Virus record (IMG/VR): IMGVR_UViG_3300047667_000757
Coordinates: 1 to 47,808 of that record
Strand: one strand, 5' to 3'
Length of the DNA stretch: 47,808 nt
Origin: a virus
Part shown: positions 28,946 through 38,661 of the stretch, piece after piece
How the letters are laid out: each line of letters begins with the position of its first letter
Numbering within the stretch: the first letter of the stretch is position 1
The notes under the pieces: generated by a model
The model's database searches: none
What the model was told of the DNA's origin: nothing
Seen by the model: only the letters and a program-made list of their open reading frames with translations
Made by a program: the position numbers and the translations under genes

Positions 28946-31102
28946 TTAATTTATTCTAGATGATACAAACAACGAACCGCTACCCCCCGAGACATCATAA
29001 GTAACATTAACAGAAAAAGCTGTTATAGATGATATTTTTACATTAGTTATGATCGGCATTATAGTTGTAATCGCTACCGGATGAAATCCTATTGTGATTT
29101 GGTCTATGGTTGGCGTTCCAACATAATTATGAGTTTGTGGGGTTGATTTTGATCCATTAGATATAACTACATCAGCGCTTTTTGTTGACGCTTTAGTGCT
29201 GTAAGTTTTAGAGTTTGTCGTAGAGTAAACACTAATATTTGTTTCTGTTAAATCTTGTCTTGTTAACTGTCCCAAACCTGAAACTATATTGGCGGGACTA
29301 CCTGTCACACTTGTTCCCACGATGTCTATTGTGTTAGATTTATCTCTAGTTGCATCTTGTCCCGTAAAATCGACCATTTTATCTCCTGTCAAATGCAACT
29401 GTCCCGTGACTTTTGATTGATAAAGATTACCAAAATCAACACCTTTTGTGAATGCCATTGTGCTCGACGTGTTAATGTTAATATTGTGCTGCCTACCTGC
29501 AATGTTTAGTAGCTCACCTAGATTTGACGGGGCATCTGGAAAAACAGGGTAAACTGTTATGCTCATACCAGCACCAACACCCTGAACATCAACAATGTTT
29601 CTATTTTGATTGTCTCCACCCAATGCTATTTTTATGTTTTCACACTTAAAGCCGGCTACGCTTTTATTTAGAATGTAAGGCCGCAAAACCCCTGAGTGCG
29701 TAATGAATCCGTATGTCATGCCGTGCAATTCTAAACTAGCTAATTGTGGCCTACTGTCTGGCCCAGCTCGCAAACCTCCATCACTTGAATCAACTTGAAC
29801 ATGGCCACTAGAATCAAATCTATTATTTTCTAAATTGGTTGACCAACCGTTTCTTGTGCCAAAACCGTTCATAAATCCGATATGATGACACGCTTTGCGT
29901 ATATCAATTGCGGGAGAAAGCTTTTCCGTATTACCAGGATATTCAACAGAATCAACAGGCGTTACACTTTCAAGACCAAAATTAGAAGAACTTGCGTCGC
30001 GGCAAATTACATCACCTAAAATAGCATCAGGTGGTCCGTCAAATACAAACCCCTCACGACCTGTGTTTGATGTGACAACTGTAATTTTACTAATAGCATC
30101 TATAACATTATTGTTATTACCAGCAACCCCTGTTGTGCCTTCAGGGTAGTAAGTTAGCACACCCACATTGAATATATCTGACACTTTTATGTTTAATCTA
30201 AGATAGCCTCCATAAATTCTAGCGCCTATACCTTGATTAATTACCGGCGCTGCTAGTGTTGTTGCATCGTACTTACCTACAAATTCAATACCTAAAATAG
30301 ATATAGTTTGTGGTGAGCCTATGCCACCGCCGTCTGGTGTCGTAACTTTTACATTATTGGCTTTCAAGTAGTCGTAATTAAGTGTGTCAATCAACTGCTT
30401 TGTGCTATCAAATGAAGCGCTTGCAACAAATTTGCAGCCTGAAAACTCACCTGTCTCAGTGGTTAGAGTTAATCCTTTTGGAGGTATTACGATAGTATCT
30501 GAGAATAAAAAGTTACTATTGTCAGCAGCTTTTATTTGTATACCAAGCGCTGAAACTACATTAACGACTGTGTGTGCGTTCTCAAGCGCAACATCATAAC
30601 CGAGTTGGCGCATGCTGTTAAATCCATCTTCTTGTATTATATCGATACTTTGATCAACAGATGTACTCGCAACAATATTAAGTGTGTTGTCAGCTAAAGT
30701 GCCCGCTATAACATTAAAGTAAGAATCCCTATCTGCTAAATAGACACGCTTGCCGACCGGGAATAATATCGTGCTAACTTTATATAGCGCTACTGTTGCA
30801 AAGTTATAAGTAACAGATACACTATTTATTGCGCTAACTGATATCTCTACTTTTTCTAACTTAACTTCGTTAGCTGTGCCCTCGGAAATGATTATATCGT
30901 AAATATTATCATCAACTTTGAAAGCGTAATTGCCATTGCTGTCAGTATTCATGGGGTTTGCTATAGCTACGTCAGCTAAGTTAAACATACTCGCTAAACC
31001 TTGGGTGCTGTTTATTCTGACCGTTACAGTTGCACCGCTTGCGGCATTTCCCGTTGTCGAATCGTCAAATTTTAATACTGCTGTGTTGTGATATGCTTTC
31101 AT
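28946..31102 (-). CDS. Tail spike/fibre protein
   Basis: About 718 residues. N-terminal region resembles the short particle-binding domains of tail spikes (VLKFDDSTTGNAASGATVTV, then NYAFKVDDNIYDIII). The long middle, rich in Asn, Gly and Val and in short beta repeats, fits a beta-helix receptor-binding trunk. The C-terminal 100 residues look like a small beta-sandwich domain. It would recognise host surface polysaccharide and may degrade it. ATG 31102, with AAGGA seven bases upstream and 14 bases after the hub stop, is preferred over ATG 31165. Confidence 0.7.
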   Translation of the reverse strand: MKAYHNTAVLKFDDSTTGNAASGATVTVRINSTQGLASMFNLADVAIANPMNTDSNGNYAFKVDDNIYDIIISEGTANEVKLEKVEISVSAINSVSVTYNFATVALYKVSTILFPVGKRVYLADRDSYFNVIAGTLADNTLNIVASTSVDQSIDIIQEDGFNSMRQLGYDVALENAHTVVNVVSALGIQIKAADNSNFLFSDTIVIPPKGLTLTTETGEFSGCKFVASASFDSTKQLIDTLNYDYLKANNVKVTTPDGGGIGSPQTISILGIEFVGKYDATTLAAPVINQGIGARIYGGYLRLNIKVSDIFNVGVLTYYPEGTTGVAGNNNNVIDAISKITVVTSNTGREGFVFDGPPDAILGDVICRDASSSNFGLESVTPVDSVEYPGNTEKLSPAIDIRKACHHIGFMNGFGTRNGWSTNLENNRFDSSGHVQVDSSDGGLRAGPDSRPQLASLELHGMTYGFITHSGVLRPYILNKSVAGFKCENIKIALGGDNQNRNIVDVQGVGAGMSITVYPVFPDAPSNLGELLNIAGRQHNININTSSTMAFTKGVDFGNLYQSKVTGQLHLTGDKMVDFTGQDATRDKSNTIDIVGTSVTGSPANIVSGLGQLTRQDLTETNISVYSTTNSKTYSTKASTKSADVVISNGSKSTPQTHNYVGTPTIDQITIGFHPVAITTIMPIITNVKISSITAFSVNVTYDVSGGSGSLFVSSRIN

Positions 31103-31115
31103 TTCTAAATCCTTG

Positions 31116-33407
31116 TTACGGGTGTGAGCCTGCGCCGTTAATGTATCGTGTAGGGGTATCGCCAAATAAATTTATTGTTGCGCCGTTGTCTATTATACCA
31201 GATCCTTTCAAGCCTTTCGTTGCTGCGTTATCAACACCATCAACGCCCCAACCAGTGCCGCTGCCATCAATTTGACCATTGGCTCCCGCAGTTTGAAAGC
31301 TTGCGCCACCGATGCCAGGCGCTCGACCATCTCCACCATCTCCACCATCGCCAGGACTGTCTGCTTCGTCTGAGTCAAAACCACCACTGCCACCACTTGG
31401 TGCTCTAATGTAGCCATCTGCTACTGGGTAAGCTGTTGATGTTGTGGCTCCTGAAAAGTAAATATTTATGGTTATGCCCGTACTGCCGGTAAATACAACG
31501 CCGCCATTTTCACCATCTCCCGTAGCTATATCTAATACTAAATCCCTACCCACTCCACCGTCACCACCTGTTGCCTGTCCGTCAAATCCGTTAGTTAGTA
31601 TTATTGTTAATGTTGTGCCCGATGCAAAGGCACCCGAAATAATAGCCAAGTCACCTGATGAATGCGTACCGTCTAAAACAAAAGTTAAGTCAACGGATGC
31701 AGAAGGAGCGCCCGCTAGTACAAATAAATTAACTGAACTTAATGGAGAATCTAAAACTATCTCACTACCCGTCGTAAATGCCGCTTCATAAGTTAATGCT
31801 TTTACGCTGTATTGCCTACCGCCTTTGTAAGATGTATTTATTTTCGTTATTTGCCCTCTGATATTCCCCGATGTCAAACCATACGGGCTTTGGTCTGCAC
31901 TAGTCGATAAATCAACAACATCACCAGTTTTAAATGTTAGGTATCGCTCATCTGTGATAAATGTACGCTCGTATGGAGGGAACTTATATTGACTTACGTA
32001 TCTTTGAGTAACCAAGTCAGCAGCATCTTTATCAATAATAAAGTTAGCTTTGAATATTTTATCTTTGTGCTTTGTAAATAATTCTGGTCCTATTAGCGTA
32101 TTATCTGCAAATTGAGAGCCTTTTTTAAAACTTGCAGTATCATTTGATTCTGCAAGATTTCTTTTGTCATAAAGGATAAGCGCCCTAGTAGCTCTTAACT
32201 GTTCCTTTGCTACTTTTTTGATAGTGTATGCGTTTATTTCTTTACCTTCAATTAGTGATGCCGTTGACTGCTTCCAAACGCTTATAGCTGATAGTCTAGC
32301 TTGCCCGCTTGGGTAAGTCGCCGTACCTATGGGATCAAACCATAAGTTCATCAGGTAGCCGGTTATTATTCTATTAATTACTGAGTTAACATCTTCAGAC
32401 TCGCTATGTAACGTGTTTATTTTATCTGTTGAATGCCATTCTAAAACCTCAGCAGCCCAGTCAGCAGTAGGTATTAATGCAGTAGGAAAATCTGACTCAA
32501 CTAGTATACGTGTTAATAATCCGTCAATAGTTTCGTTATCTGATAAGTCGCAAATGAAAATCTCATCACCAGCGCTGTGAGTTGTTGCACTAGTCGTTGT
32601 TAGCAACACACCAGAAGTCGGTGCAATCATATTCCCACCGCGAGTAGTTACAGTTAAAATGGGTGCGGTTGGCGTGGTTACATCAACACTAACAACTTGA
32701 AAAAATTCGTCACCGATACGTAAGAAATCTAAAGCGGTATATGTGACAACATCATCAACAGTAATAGTGTTTTGACTAGCATCAATATCAAGCTGAATAA
32801 ATCCACCCTTGGTTATTGGCCATGATTTTTCACCAAGATTTACTAACGATAAAAGATCTTTAAATTTAAATGACCATGTGCCATTTTCATTTGATGACAT
32901 TGTGTTTGTTAAATAACTGCGCGTTTGTGCGCCATTAGTTAGGTCAATACTACCGTCCGCCTGAACCCTATATAGCTTCAGTCTAGCCGCTTTGTTTTCA
33001 AATATTTGACGAGAATCAAGCTTACCTAAATAAGTACCCTGATTTTTAACGCCAGCAGGTATATTATCCGCATTAGGGTCTTGGTTTGTAAAATCAGATA
33101 ACACCACAGATAACGATGACCGACCAGATAAACCGTCACCAGGTTTCAATTCTGTGGCCGTTTCGCTTATTGATTTAATGCACCGCCATATAGGTTCACC
33201 GTTAATTGAAGGTAGAATGGGCGCATTTTCATTGGTAAAATAATAAGTTTTATACGCACCTGACCATGCTTGATCACAAGTTAGCGGCGTGCCTGTACCT
33301 TGCTCTATGCCAATAGTACAAGCGCCCGTTATCACAGGTAAATCAATCTCTAACACTTCAAAGTGTTCTTGCACTCTCATGTTTTGAGTAGCTAAAAAAG
33401 TGGCCAT
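31116..33407 (-). CDS. Tail hub/tip protein with Gly-rich adhesin-like C-terminus
   Basis: 763 residues. Residues about 1-560 look like a tail-tip hub protein (VQEHFEVLEIDLPVITGACTIGI, the WRCIKSISET block, TGDVVDLSTS). The last 170 are extraordinarily Gly-rich, with repeats such as GGDGGVG, GGSGG, GDGGDGGDG and GIGG. These resemble polyglycine-II sandwich adhesins of the T4-like gp38 type, an inference from composition. Such modules bind outer-membrane proteins. It follows the distal tail gene without a gap. Confidence 0.65.
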   Translation of the reverse strand: MATFLATQNMRVQEHFEVLEIDLPVITGACTIGIEQGTGTPLTCDQAWSGAYKTYYFTNENAPILPSINGEPIWRCIKSISETATELKPGDGLSGRSSLSVVLSDFTNQDPNADNIPAGVKNQGTYLGKLDSRQIFENKAARLKLYRVQADGSIDLTNGAQTRSYLTNTMSSNENGTWSFKFKDLLSLVNLGEKSWPITKGGFIQLDIDASQNTITVDDVVTYTALDFLRIGDEFFQVVSVDVTTPTAPILTVTTRGGNMIAPTSGVLLTTTSATTHSAGDEIFICDLSDNETIDGLLTRILVESDFPTALIPTADWAAEVLEWHSTDKINTLHSESEDVNSVINRIITGYLMNLWFDPIGTATYPSGQARLSAISVWKQSTASLIEGKEINAYTIKKVAKEQLRATRALILYDKRNLAESNDTASFKKGSQFADNTLIGPELFTKHKDKIFKANFIIDKDAADLVTQRYVSQYKFPPYERTFITDERYLTFKTGDVVDLSTSADQSPYGLTSGNIRGQITKINTSYKGGRQYSVKALTYEAAFTTGSEIVLDSPLSSVNLFVLAGAPSASVDLTFVLDGTHSSGDLAIISGAFASGTTLTIILTNGFDGQATGGDGGVGRDLVLDIATGDGENGGVVFTGSTGITINIYFSGATTSTAYPVADGYIRAPSGGSGGFDSDEADSPGDGGDGGDGRAPGIGGASFQTAGANGQIDGSGTGWGVDGVDNAATKGLKGSGIIDNGATINLFGDTPTRYINGAGSHP

Positions 33408-34190
33408 TTATAATCCGTTGTAAGCTGTGAATTTTAACATTATAGCATCAAGCTCCCTTGTCTGAGGATGCGCCTTTATATCGTGACTAGGATCAAAACA
33501 CAAATAAGATGATTCAGGCTTGCTTGCTTGTTCTTTGATAAAGAATGGTTGACCAAAGCTAAAGTCTATAAAGTTTTGCCAATCCCCTTCGGTAAATAAA
33601 GCCGCTTGATTTGGAAACGATAACGTCCCTTTTAATGGTTTAGATTTAACTGTGCTAGCGACAGGCGCAACAGTTAAGTTGGTGGTTGTCTTTTGCGTTG
33701 TGGAGCGATTAAGCCACGGCCGCTTATATCCTGCTTGCTCACCTGAGCTGATTGTTAAGTGCTGGCCAGCAGCAATAAAACTCAATGTCATTTGATAAGT
33801 TACCGGTACAGTAATAAATACCAATTTAAGATCTTGAAATGCTTGAGCTGGAAACGTAAACATAATATTGTGATTTCTTTTTATCACCACGCTATCAACT
33901 AAAGTTGTATCATTATATAGCTGTATCGTGGCTTGTGCCGGTGTGGCTGCGTTATGACCTGATATGCCAACGTAACTAATGTTAGTATGAGCGCCATAAC
34001 TAACCGTAAAGTTTGCAACACTAGAGCCACAAGTATAGTTAAGTGAATGGTCGGGGTCTGATATGTTCGCCGCAACCTCTCCTACACCTGCATCCGTGAT
34101 CGTGGGCGTAACACCGATCAATACATTGCTTGTTGATATTGATAACCCCGTTGATGCGGGCGTAGAAGATACATTAGTAATTATTGTCAT
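33408..34190 (-). CDS. Putative distal tail protein
   Basis: 260 residues in the position of the distal tail protein, between tape measure and hub. The first half (about 45-150) is a beta-sandwich-like segment with AHTNISYVGISGHNA, typical of discoidin-like carbohydrate-binding folds. The second half (QAALFTEGDWQNFIDFSFGQPFFI, LDAIMLKFTAYNGL) resembles tail-adaptor sequences. It overlaps the tape-measure stop by one base. Confidence 0.6.
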   Translation of the reverse strand: MTIITNVSSTPASTGLSISTSNVLIGVTPTITDAGVGEVAANISDPDHSLNYTCGSSVANFTVSYGAHTNISYVGISGHNAATPAQATIQLYNDTTLVDSVVIKRNHNIMFTFPAQAFQDLKLVFITVPVTYQMTLSFIAAGQHLTISSGEQAGYKRPWLNRSTTQKTTTNLTVAPVASTVKSKPLKGTLSFPNQAALFTEGDWQNFIDFSFGQPFFIKEQASKPESSYLCFDPSHDIKAHPQTRELDAIMLKFTAYNGL

Positions 34191-36193
34191 TAAATTATAC
34201 CTTCTATTTGTGCTTGCTTCATCCAGTTTGCAACTGCCATACCTAACTCGTCACCGCTCGGTACTGTAATGTTAAGAGTCTGTGACCCGCTTGCCGTTGA
34301 ATCAGATAATTCTAATGATGTTGTTTCAGGTTGAAAGGCTTCTTGTGCCTGTTCTGGTGATGAGTCCGTACCAGTTGATGAAGGTGAACCGCCGCCACCA
34401 CCACCGCCGCCTATAGGTAGTGCCCTAACTACTCCGGCGGCAACTTGTGACCAAGTTATTTGGCTGGCGGCAACTGGTGGTCCGGCTATAGGCCCAAGCT
34501 CAGCGAGTGATTTAGCCGCCGCTGTTAATCCATAAGCCTCTATTTGGCCCGCCGCTGAATCCTTAACAATAGTAAATAGTTTTTCTTGTGTTGACATTGA
34601 ACCAGATAAAAGAGTTTGCGCAACCCTACCGGCTAGCCTTGCCTTGCCCTCTTCAATTTTTGATTCTGTTTTTGCTGCCTTTTGAGCGTTTTTTATAATC
34701 TCATCAGATGCCTTTTCCTCTGCCTCTGTTTTTTCATCTAACGCCTTTTGCTCTAAAGCCGCCATGTCTTCTAAAAACTGCGCCTTTCTTTCTTTTTTTA
34801 ACTCTTCATCTTCGCCAATCATTTCAAGTTCGCGTTCAAACTTTTGCTGTAACAATTCTTCCTCTGATCTATATCTATCTCTTATAAAATCAAGGCTGTT
34901 ATCACTGTTTAGCTCTGCCAAATCTTCTTTGTATCTTTCTTCTAGTTGCAGTAAAACACTTTTATTTTCAGAAAATAATTCCTGATCAGATTTGTATTTT
35001 TCTGTTAATAACTCTTGTTCTGTTTTAAAACTATCAATAACTGCTTGTTTTCTTTTTGCTATTTCGTCCGCAGTTAATTTTATATTAGAATTGGCAGGGG
35101 AAACTGGTTCAACTTCAGGCACAATAGTATTACTAACAATAGTGGCCTTACCTTTGTCAATGTCGGCTATCTCAGTCATTAGCCCCCATTGCTTTTCTAA
35201 TAATTCGTTTTGCTTTTCTGTGTTAAATTGTTTTTGAAACACATTACCGCTAAGTGAGTTTTTAAGTCTACCCCATACAGAATCTGCATTTTCAGCAGAT
35301 TCTTGAAGTACCTTTAAGTCCTCATTAACTTCTTTTAGCTGTTGCGTCTTATATGCTCTAGTGCCATCATTTAAAGTAGCAAAGAAGAAAGCAGCAGTGC
35401 TTGCCGCTTTTGTAAACCAATCGCTTAAATCAACTAACGTTTGATTGGTTAAGCTTTTTGCAGACTCAGCAGCAATATTTAATGCTTTATCTAAATCAGC
35501 TAGCTTTTGAAGATCTTCATCGGTAAGGGGTACTGTTACGCCATCCATTGCACTTCGCAAATCCTCCATTGCACGACCGCCATCAAGCAGTAGTGGTATT
35601 AGGTTTGTAGTGTCCGAGGCCATACCTTCAAGCGCAAATGACATCTCTTGAGTAGACACGCCCGCCTCCTGCATCTTCGTTACCATTTCTTGAAGCACAT
35701 CCGGGCCACTAAGTAATTCAAATTCTTTTGCCATGGATGTAGCTTCAATTGTGGTCAATTTCATTACAGTGGCAAAGTCAGCAAACCCACCTTTAGATTC
35801 ACTAGTAAAGTTACCAATTTTTTCGCGTGTATCTTTAGATATATCACCAAGCTTTTCAATGTCTATGGCAACCGTACTAGTTGCAAAAGCCATTGATTGA
35901 AGTTCATCAGTAGCCATACCTGAGAGTTGAGATGCTAATCTTATTTCTTTACCGTAAAGCGTTGTTTGTTTTATTAATGCTACAGTGCCAGCAGTTAAAG
36001 CCGTCACAGCAGCAAAAGCAACACCTAGAGTTTTTGCTGTTGAGCTAGCGGCATCTGACATTCTACCAAGTCTTGTGTCAACCCTTTGTGTTGTTTCCCC
36101 AAGATTGTTTAAACTTGCGTTTGTTCGCGCTAAAGACGCATCTAATCTAGCTGTTCTTGCATCCAGTACAACTATTACTTCTTCAGTAGCCAT
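34190..36193 (-). CDS. Tail tape measure protein
   Basis: 667 residues, the longest helical protein of the tail operon. N-terminal coiled coil (RLDASLARTNASLNNLGETT), an Ala/Thr hydrophobic segment (AFAAVTALTAGTVALI), a helical middle, a strongly charged region (about 380-520, Glu/Lys-rich) and a hydrophobic/Gly-rich tail with a poly-Gly run. It sets tail length and is ejected ahead of DNA. The gene follows the G/GT frameshift pair, the diagnostic order. Relatively short, suggesting a tail of roughly 100 nm. Confidence 0.9.
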   Translation of the reverse strand: MATEEVIVVLDARTARLDASLARTNASLNNLGETTQRVDTRLGRMSDAASSTAKTLGVAFAAVTALTAGTVALIKQTTLYGKEIRLASQLSGMATDELQSMAFATSTVAIDIEKLGDISKDTREKIGNFTSESKGGFADFATVMKLTTIEATSMAKEFELLSGPDVLQEMVTKMQEAGVSTQEMSFALEGMASDTTNLIPLLLDGGRAMEDLRSAMDGVTVPLTDEDLQKLADLDKALNIAAESAKSLTNQTLVDLSDWFTKAASTAAFFFATLNDGTRAYKTQQLKEVNEDLKVLQESAENADSVWGRLKNSLSGNVFQKQFNTEKQNELLEKQWGLMTEIADIDKGKATIVSNTIVPEVEPVSPANSNIKLTADEIAKRKQAVIDSFKTEQELLTEKYKSDQELFSENKSVLLQLEERYKEDLAELNSDNSLDFIRDRYRSEEELLQQKFERELEMIGEDEELKKERKAQFLEDMAALEQKALDEKTEAEEKASDEIIKNAQKAAKTESKIEEGKARLAGRVAQTLLSGSMSTQEKLFTIVKDSAAGQIEAYGLTAAAKSLAELGPIAGPPVAASQITWSQVAAGVVRALPIGGGGGGGGSPSSTGTDSSPEQAQEAFQPETTSLELSDSTASGSQTLNITVPSGDELGMAVANWMKQAQIEGII

Positions 36194-36800
36194 CGCTTAG
36201 ATGCTCCGTTTATTTCTCGTTCAAAATTAAGCATTACACTCATGTCATCAGTATTATTTTTTTCTTGATCAAATAGATAATACATCTCAACAAAATCAAG
36301 CTTCCATGCCTCGCTTGGTTGAATGTTTAAATTTTTAACGCACAATTTAAACCATATCCAATAATCAAATTTTATTTGCTTACCCCTGGTGATTTGCCCT
36401 AAGTATCCGCTTTTTTTTTTGGAATGTTACTATTGAAATAGTCGTTAATGTCAAAGCCAACTTGCAACATAACAATGGGCCAAGGCTCACTAAGGTCATC
36501 TGGCCTATCGCTTAACTGCCAACTAACTCTAAATGTAGCGTCTTCTATTTCGCATAAATCAACACTTTCATTTTCAGATTTTATAATTGAGTACAAGGCT
36601 AAGCTTGCTATCTCTCTATTATAAAGACGGCTTAACGACTGCATTCGAGATATTAGCGAAACGCCCTGAAGCTCGATAGACTTCTCGACGTAATCACCGA
36701 AGACGGTTTGTAAATCCAACCCTGTTTTATCAGTGAAGTATTTACAAGCGCCAGCACTCAATTTACAGTCGTATTTTTTATAGCAGATTTTTACATCCAC
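36175..36800 (-). CDS. Tail assembly chaperone GT, -1 frameshift product
   Basis: Within the preceding gene, ten A residues (36411-36420, minus-strand A10) follow the Pro codon near the end of G. Slipping back one base there opens a 78-codon frame, S-G-Y-L-G-Q-I-T at first and then DYWIWF, NIQPSEAWKLDFVEMYYLFD, ending at TAA 36177-36175, overlapping the tape-measure start. The W..F...P.EAW.LDF pattern fits the T half of G/GT chaperones. The fusion would be about 208 residues. G and GT together load the tape measure for tube assembly. Confidence 0.8.
36399..36800 (-). CDS. Tail assembly chaperone G
   Basis: 133 residues with the short-product role of the G/GT pair: the N-terminal CYKKYDCKLSAGACKYFTDK, then TVFGDYVEKSIELQ and a helical region with SLARLxx-like sequence (REIASLALYSIIKSE). 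It ends KKKADT just after the slippery A10. Located between the tube protein and the tape measure, as usual. Confidence 0.8.
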   Translation of the reverse strand: MDVKICYKKYDCKLSAGACKYFTDKTGLDLQTVFGDYVEKSIELQGVSLISRMQSLSRLYNREIASLALYSIIKSENESVDLCEIEDATFRVSWQLSDRPDDLSEPWPIVMLQVGFDINDYFNSNIPKKKADT

Positions 36801-36802
36801 AA

Positions 36803-37222
36803 TTAATCAGCCGCCGCTACAATAGTAACAGTCCCGGTAGACATAAAAGAGATGGTTGTCGCTACCTTTGCACCCCGAGGGATTGCATCAGTTAAGCCAG
36901 ACGGTACAAATAAACCTGAGAATGATTCATTTGTAACAGCACCAGATCCCGTATAAGTTAAGGTGTAAGTGTCTTGTGCTCCATTAAATGTATCTGCACG
37001 AACTTTACGAAGTTGAGCGTCATTGTTATATGTCAACTCACCAGCAAAAACATGTTGCTTAGCTGAAAGTTGACCATCCAGATAAACCACATTATCGCCG
37101 TTTGATTTGTTGCCAATCTCGATTGGAGTGCCGCCGAATGTGTGTGTAAAGTCACCTTGACCCACGATTGCGCCAGTTGTGTTGTTTAATACTATAGCTG
37201 TGCCGTTAATTTCGCCTGCCAT
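36803..37222 (-). CDS. Major tail tube protein
   Basis: 139 residues, all-beta in character, with ATGAIVGQGDFTHTFGGTPIEI at the N-terminus, a middle KVRADTFNGAQDTYTLTY and an Ala-rich end. Fits the tail-tube fold of siphoviruses (gpV-like). Placed between tail terminator and chaperone genes. It forms the stacked hexamers of the tube. Confidence 0.75.
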   Translation of the reverse strand: MAGEINGTAIVLNNTTGAIVGQGDFTHTFGGTPIEIGNKSNGDNVVYLDGQLSAKQHVFAGELTYNNDAQLRKVRADTFNGAQDTYTLTYTGSGAVTNESFSGLFVPSGLTDAIPRGAKVATTISFMSTGTVTIVAAAD

Positions 37223-37228
37223 GATGTC

Positions 37229-37654
37229 CTACCTTGTTTTATATGTTAAATAATTAATTGAAATAACTCTTCTTACCCATGCTTCATTTTGCGCTACACC
37301 CTGCGTAGTGACTTCTAGTATATCAACTTTTTGACCTAGATACACATTACTAGCACCGTTGTAAAAAACGGATTGAATTGCACTTATAGCATTGGACATT
37401 GATTGACCATAATCGCCAACATTCAAAGGGGTGTATACAGTTATTTGATATATACCCCTGTCCTCATCGCTAGACTGTTTTGTCTTTCCTGTTGACTCGC
37501 TTGTTGCAGGAATATAGCCTTCATGAAACCACAAAGCTTTACCTTGAGGATCGAAATCTTCAGGCGGGTCTATGTATGATGTATTGCTATTAGTTGTTGT
37601 TGTCGCTGTTAGATAAATACCTCTAAGCGAACCTAATATGTTGTAATCGCTCAT
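37229..37654 (-). CDS. Tail terminator protein (DUF4128-like)
   Basis: 141 residues resembling DUF4128 tail terminators: IYLTATTTT at the N-terminus, then WFHEGYIPATSEST, DRGIYQITVYTPLNVG and a final VISINYLTYKTR strand. This hexamer caps the tail tube and joins it to the head. Overlaps the neighbouring gene by four bases. Confidence 0.65.
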   Translation of the reverse strand: MSDYNILGSLRGIYLTATTTTNSNTSYIDPPEDFDPQGKALWFHEGYIPATSESTGKTKQSSDEDRGIYQITVYTPLNVGDYGQSMSNAISAIQSVFYNGASNVYLGQKVDILEVTTQGVAQNEAWVRRVISINYLTYKTR

Positions 37655-38112
37655 AGTGACCTTATGTTATTTTGCATGAGTATTAATGTTCTTCTTACCC
37701 AGCCATTGGGTGCTTGTTTACTAAAACCATTCGCTGAAAGTATCTCATAACTATTCGATCTTTTAATGTATGAACCTTTTTCGACAGGGCTTGGGAATCC
37801 GCCATACTCAAGGACGCCGATATAAGATAAATTATTAGTAAAATAAAGCCTCTTACCCAAAACCGAAACTGGCAATCTTGCTAGCTGACTTAATGACCCG
37901 CTTCCTCCGATATTTGCATTTAAGGTGGTGCTGTTTGACGGCGCACCAACAGTCAAAAACCAATTGTTTCTAGCTCTACCTTCATCCGCTGGCGTAGCTT
38001 GTATTATTTGCTGAAGACCTGCGAGATAAACACCTTTTAAATTAGTATTTATCCGCTCTCTTATACCGACTTCAAGCTGATAAGATACGCGCTCTCGCCC
38101 AAGCAATGGCAT
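37651..38112 (-). CDS. Head-tail joining/minor tail protein (HK97 gp10-like)
   Basis: 153 residues with the gp10-like pattern: an N-terminal helix and Q-rich strand (GLQQIIQATPADEGRARNNW), then TNNLSYIGVLEYGGFPSP and GWVRRTL near the end. Such proteins complete the neck between connector and tail terminator. Overlaps both neighbours by one to four bases. Confidence 0.7.
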   Translation of the reverse strand: MPLLGRERVSYQLEVGIRERINTNLKGVYLAGLQQIIQATPADEGRARNNWFLTVGAPSNSTTLNANIGGSGSLSQLARLPVSVLGKRLYFTNNLSYIGVLEYGGFPSPVEKGSYIKRSNSYEILSANGFSKQAPNGWVRRTLILMQNNIRSL

Positions 38113-38483
38113 TATTTCAATCTCACTTGGGGCATGTAAGCCAGCACTTCAGATGTAGGTGCAACAATACCAAGACTAATTACAATGTAAGACGTTGAAC
38201 CTTGTGTTATCTCATCACCCTGTTTGATTATTGTCGCATTATCACACACTAATTTTCTATCTCCTGCAAGTATGTTTATATTAAAAATTTTCGCATCGTA
38301 ATCTACAAATACAGCGTTTTTTAATTCGATGCTTGTTGTTGTTGTAGTTCCTGGTGATAATGGATTTCCCGCAGTTGTAGACCTGCTTACTAGATAAACT
38401 TTATCGCTATTAACTGAGCCAGTTTTTTTAACAGCTTTGGCTAACCCTTTTTTTATCTTAGCTTGTATATTGGCGCTACTCAT
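38112..38483 (-). CDS. Putative head closure/neck protein
   Basis: 123 residues, beta-rich after a basic N-terminal helix (KIKKGLAKAVKKTG). The TSIELKNAVFVDYDAK and DRKLVCDNATIIKQGDEI parts look like SH3-type head-closure proteins. Position in the connector cluster supports the role. Family assignment is by context. Confidence 0.55.
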   Translation of the reverse strand: MSSANIQAKIKKGLAKAVKKTGSVNSDKVYLVSRSTTAGNPLSPGTTTTTSIELKNAVFVDYDAKIFNINILAGDRKLVCDNATIIKQGDEITQGSTSYIVISLGIVAPTSEVLAYMPQVRLK

Positions 38484-38661
38484 TTCTGTACTCTATTTCG
38501 GGTAAAATCATTTCAACAGTAGCGGTAGCAACTTTACTGTGATGAGCAGTTAATAGCAGATTAATTTCACCGCCCAACCTTACCCCATCAACTTCAATAA
38601 ACATATTTAAACCATTGATTGGCTCACCTGGCTTGCCAAGTATTACTATTTTAGTAGTCAT
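38476..38661 (-). CDS. Hypothetical protein (61 aa)
   Basis: 61 residues, beta-type sequence (TTKIVILGKPGEPINGLNMF, then GEINLLLTAHHSKVATATVE). Overlaps the downstream gene by eight bases and the upstream one by one. It is probably a virion or connector accessory protein. No family recognised. Confidence 0.5.
   Translation of the reverse strand: MTTKIVILGKPGEPINGLNMFIEVDGVRLGGEINLLLTAHHSKVATATVEMILPEIEYRNE

Noticed and set aside
31175-31791. ORFs antisense to the Gly-rich end of the hub gene
   Set aside because: Shadow frames of Gly-rich codons; His/Leu- or Pro-rich low-complexity products without start signals.
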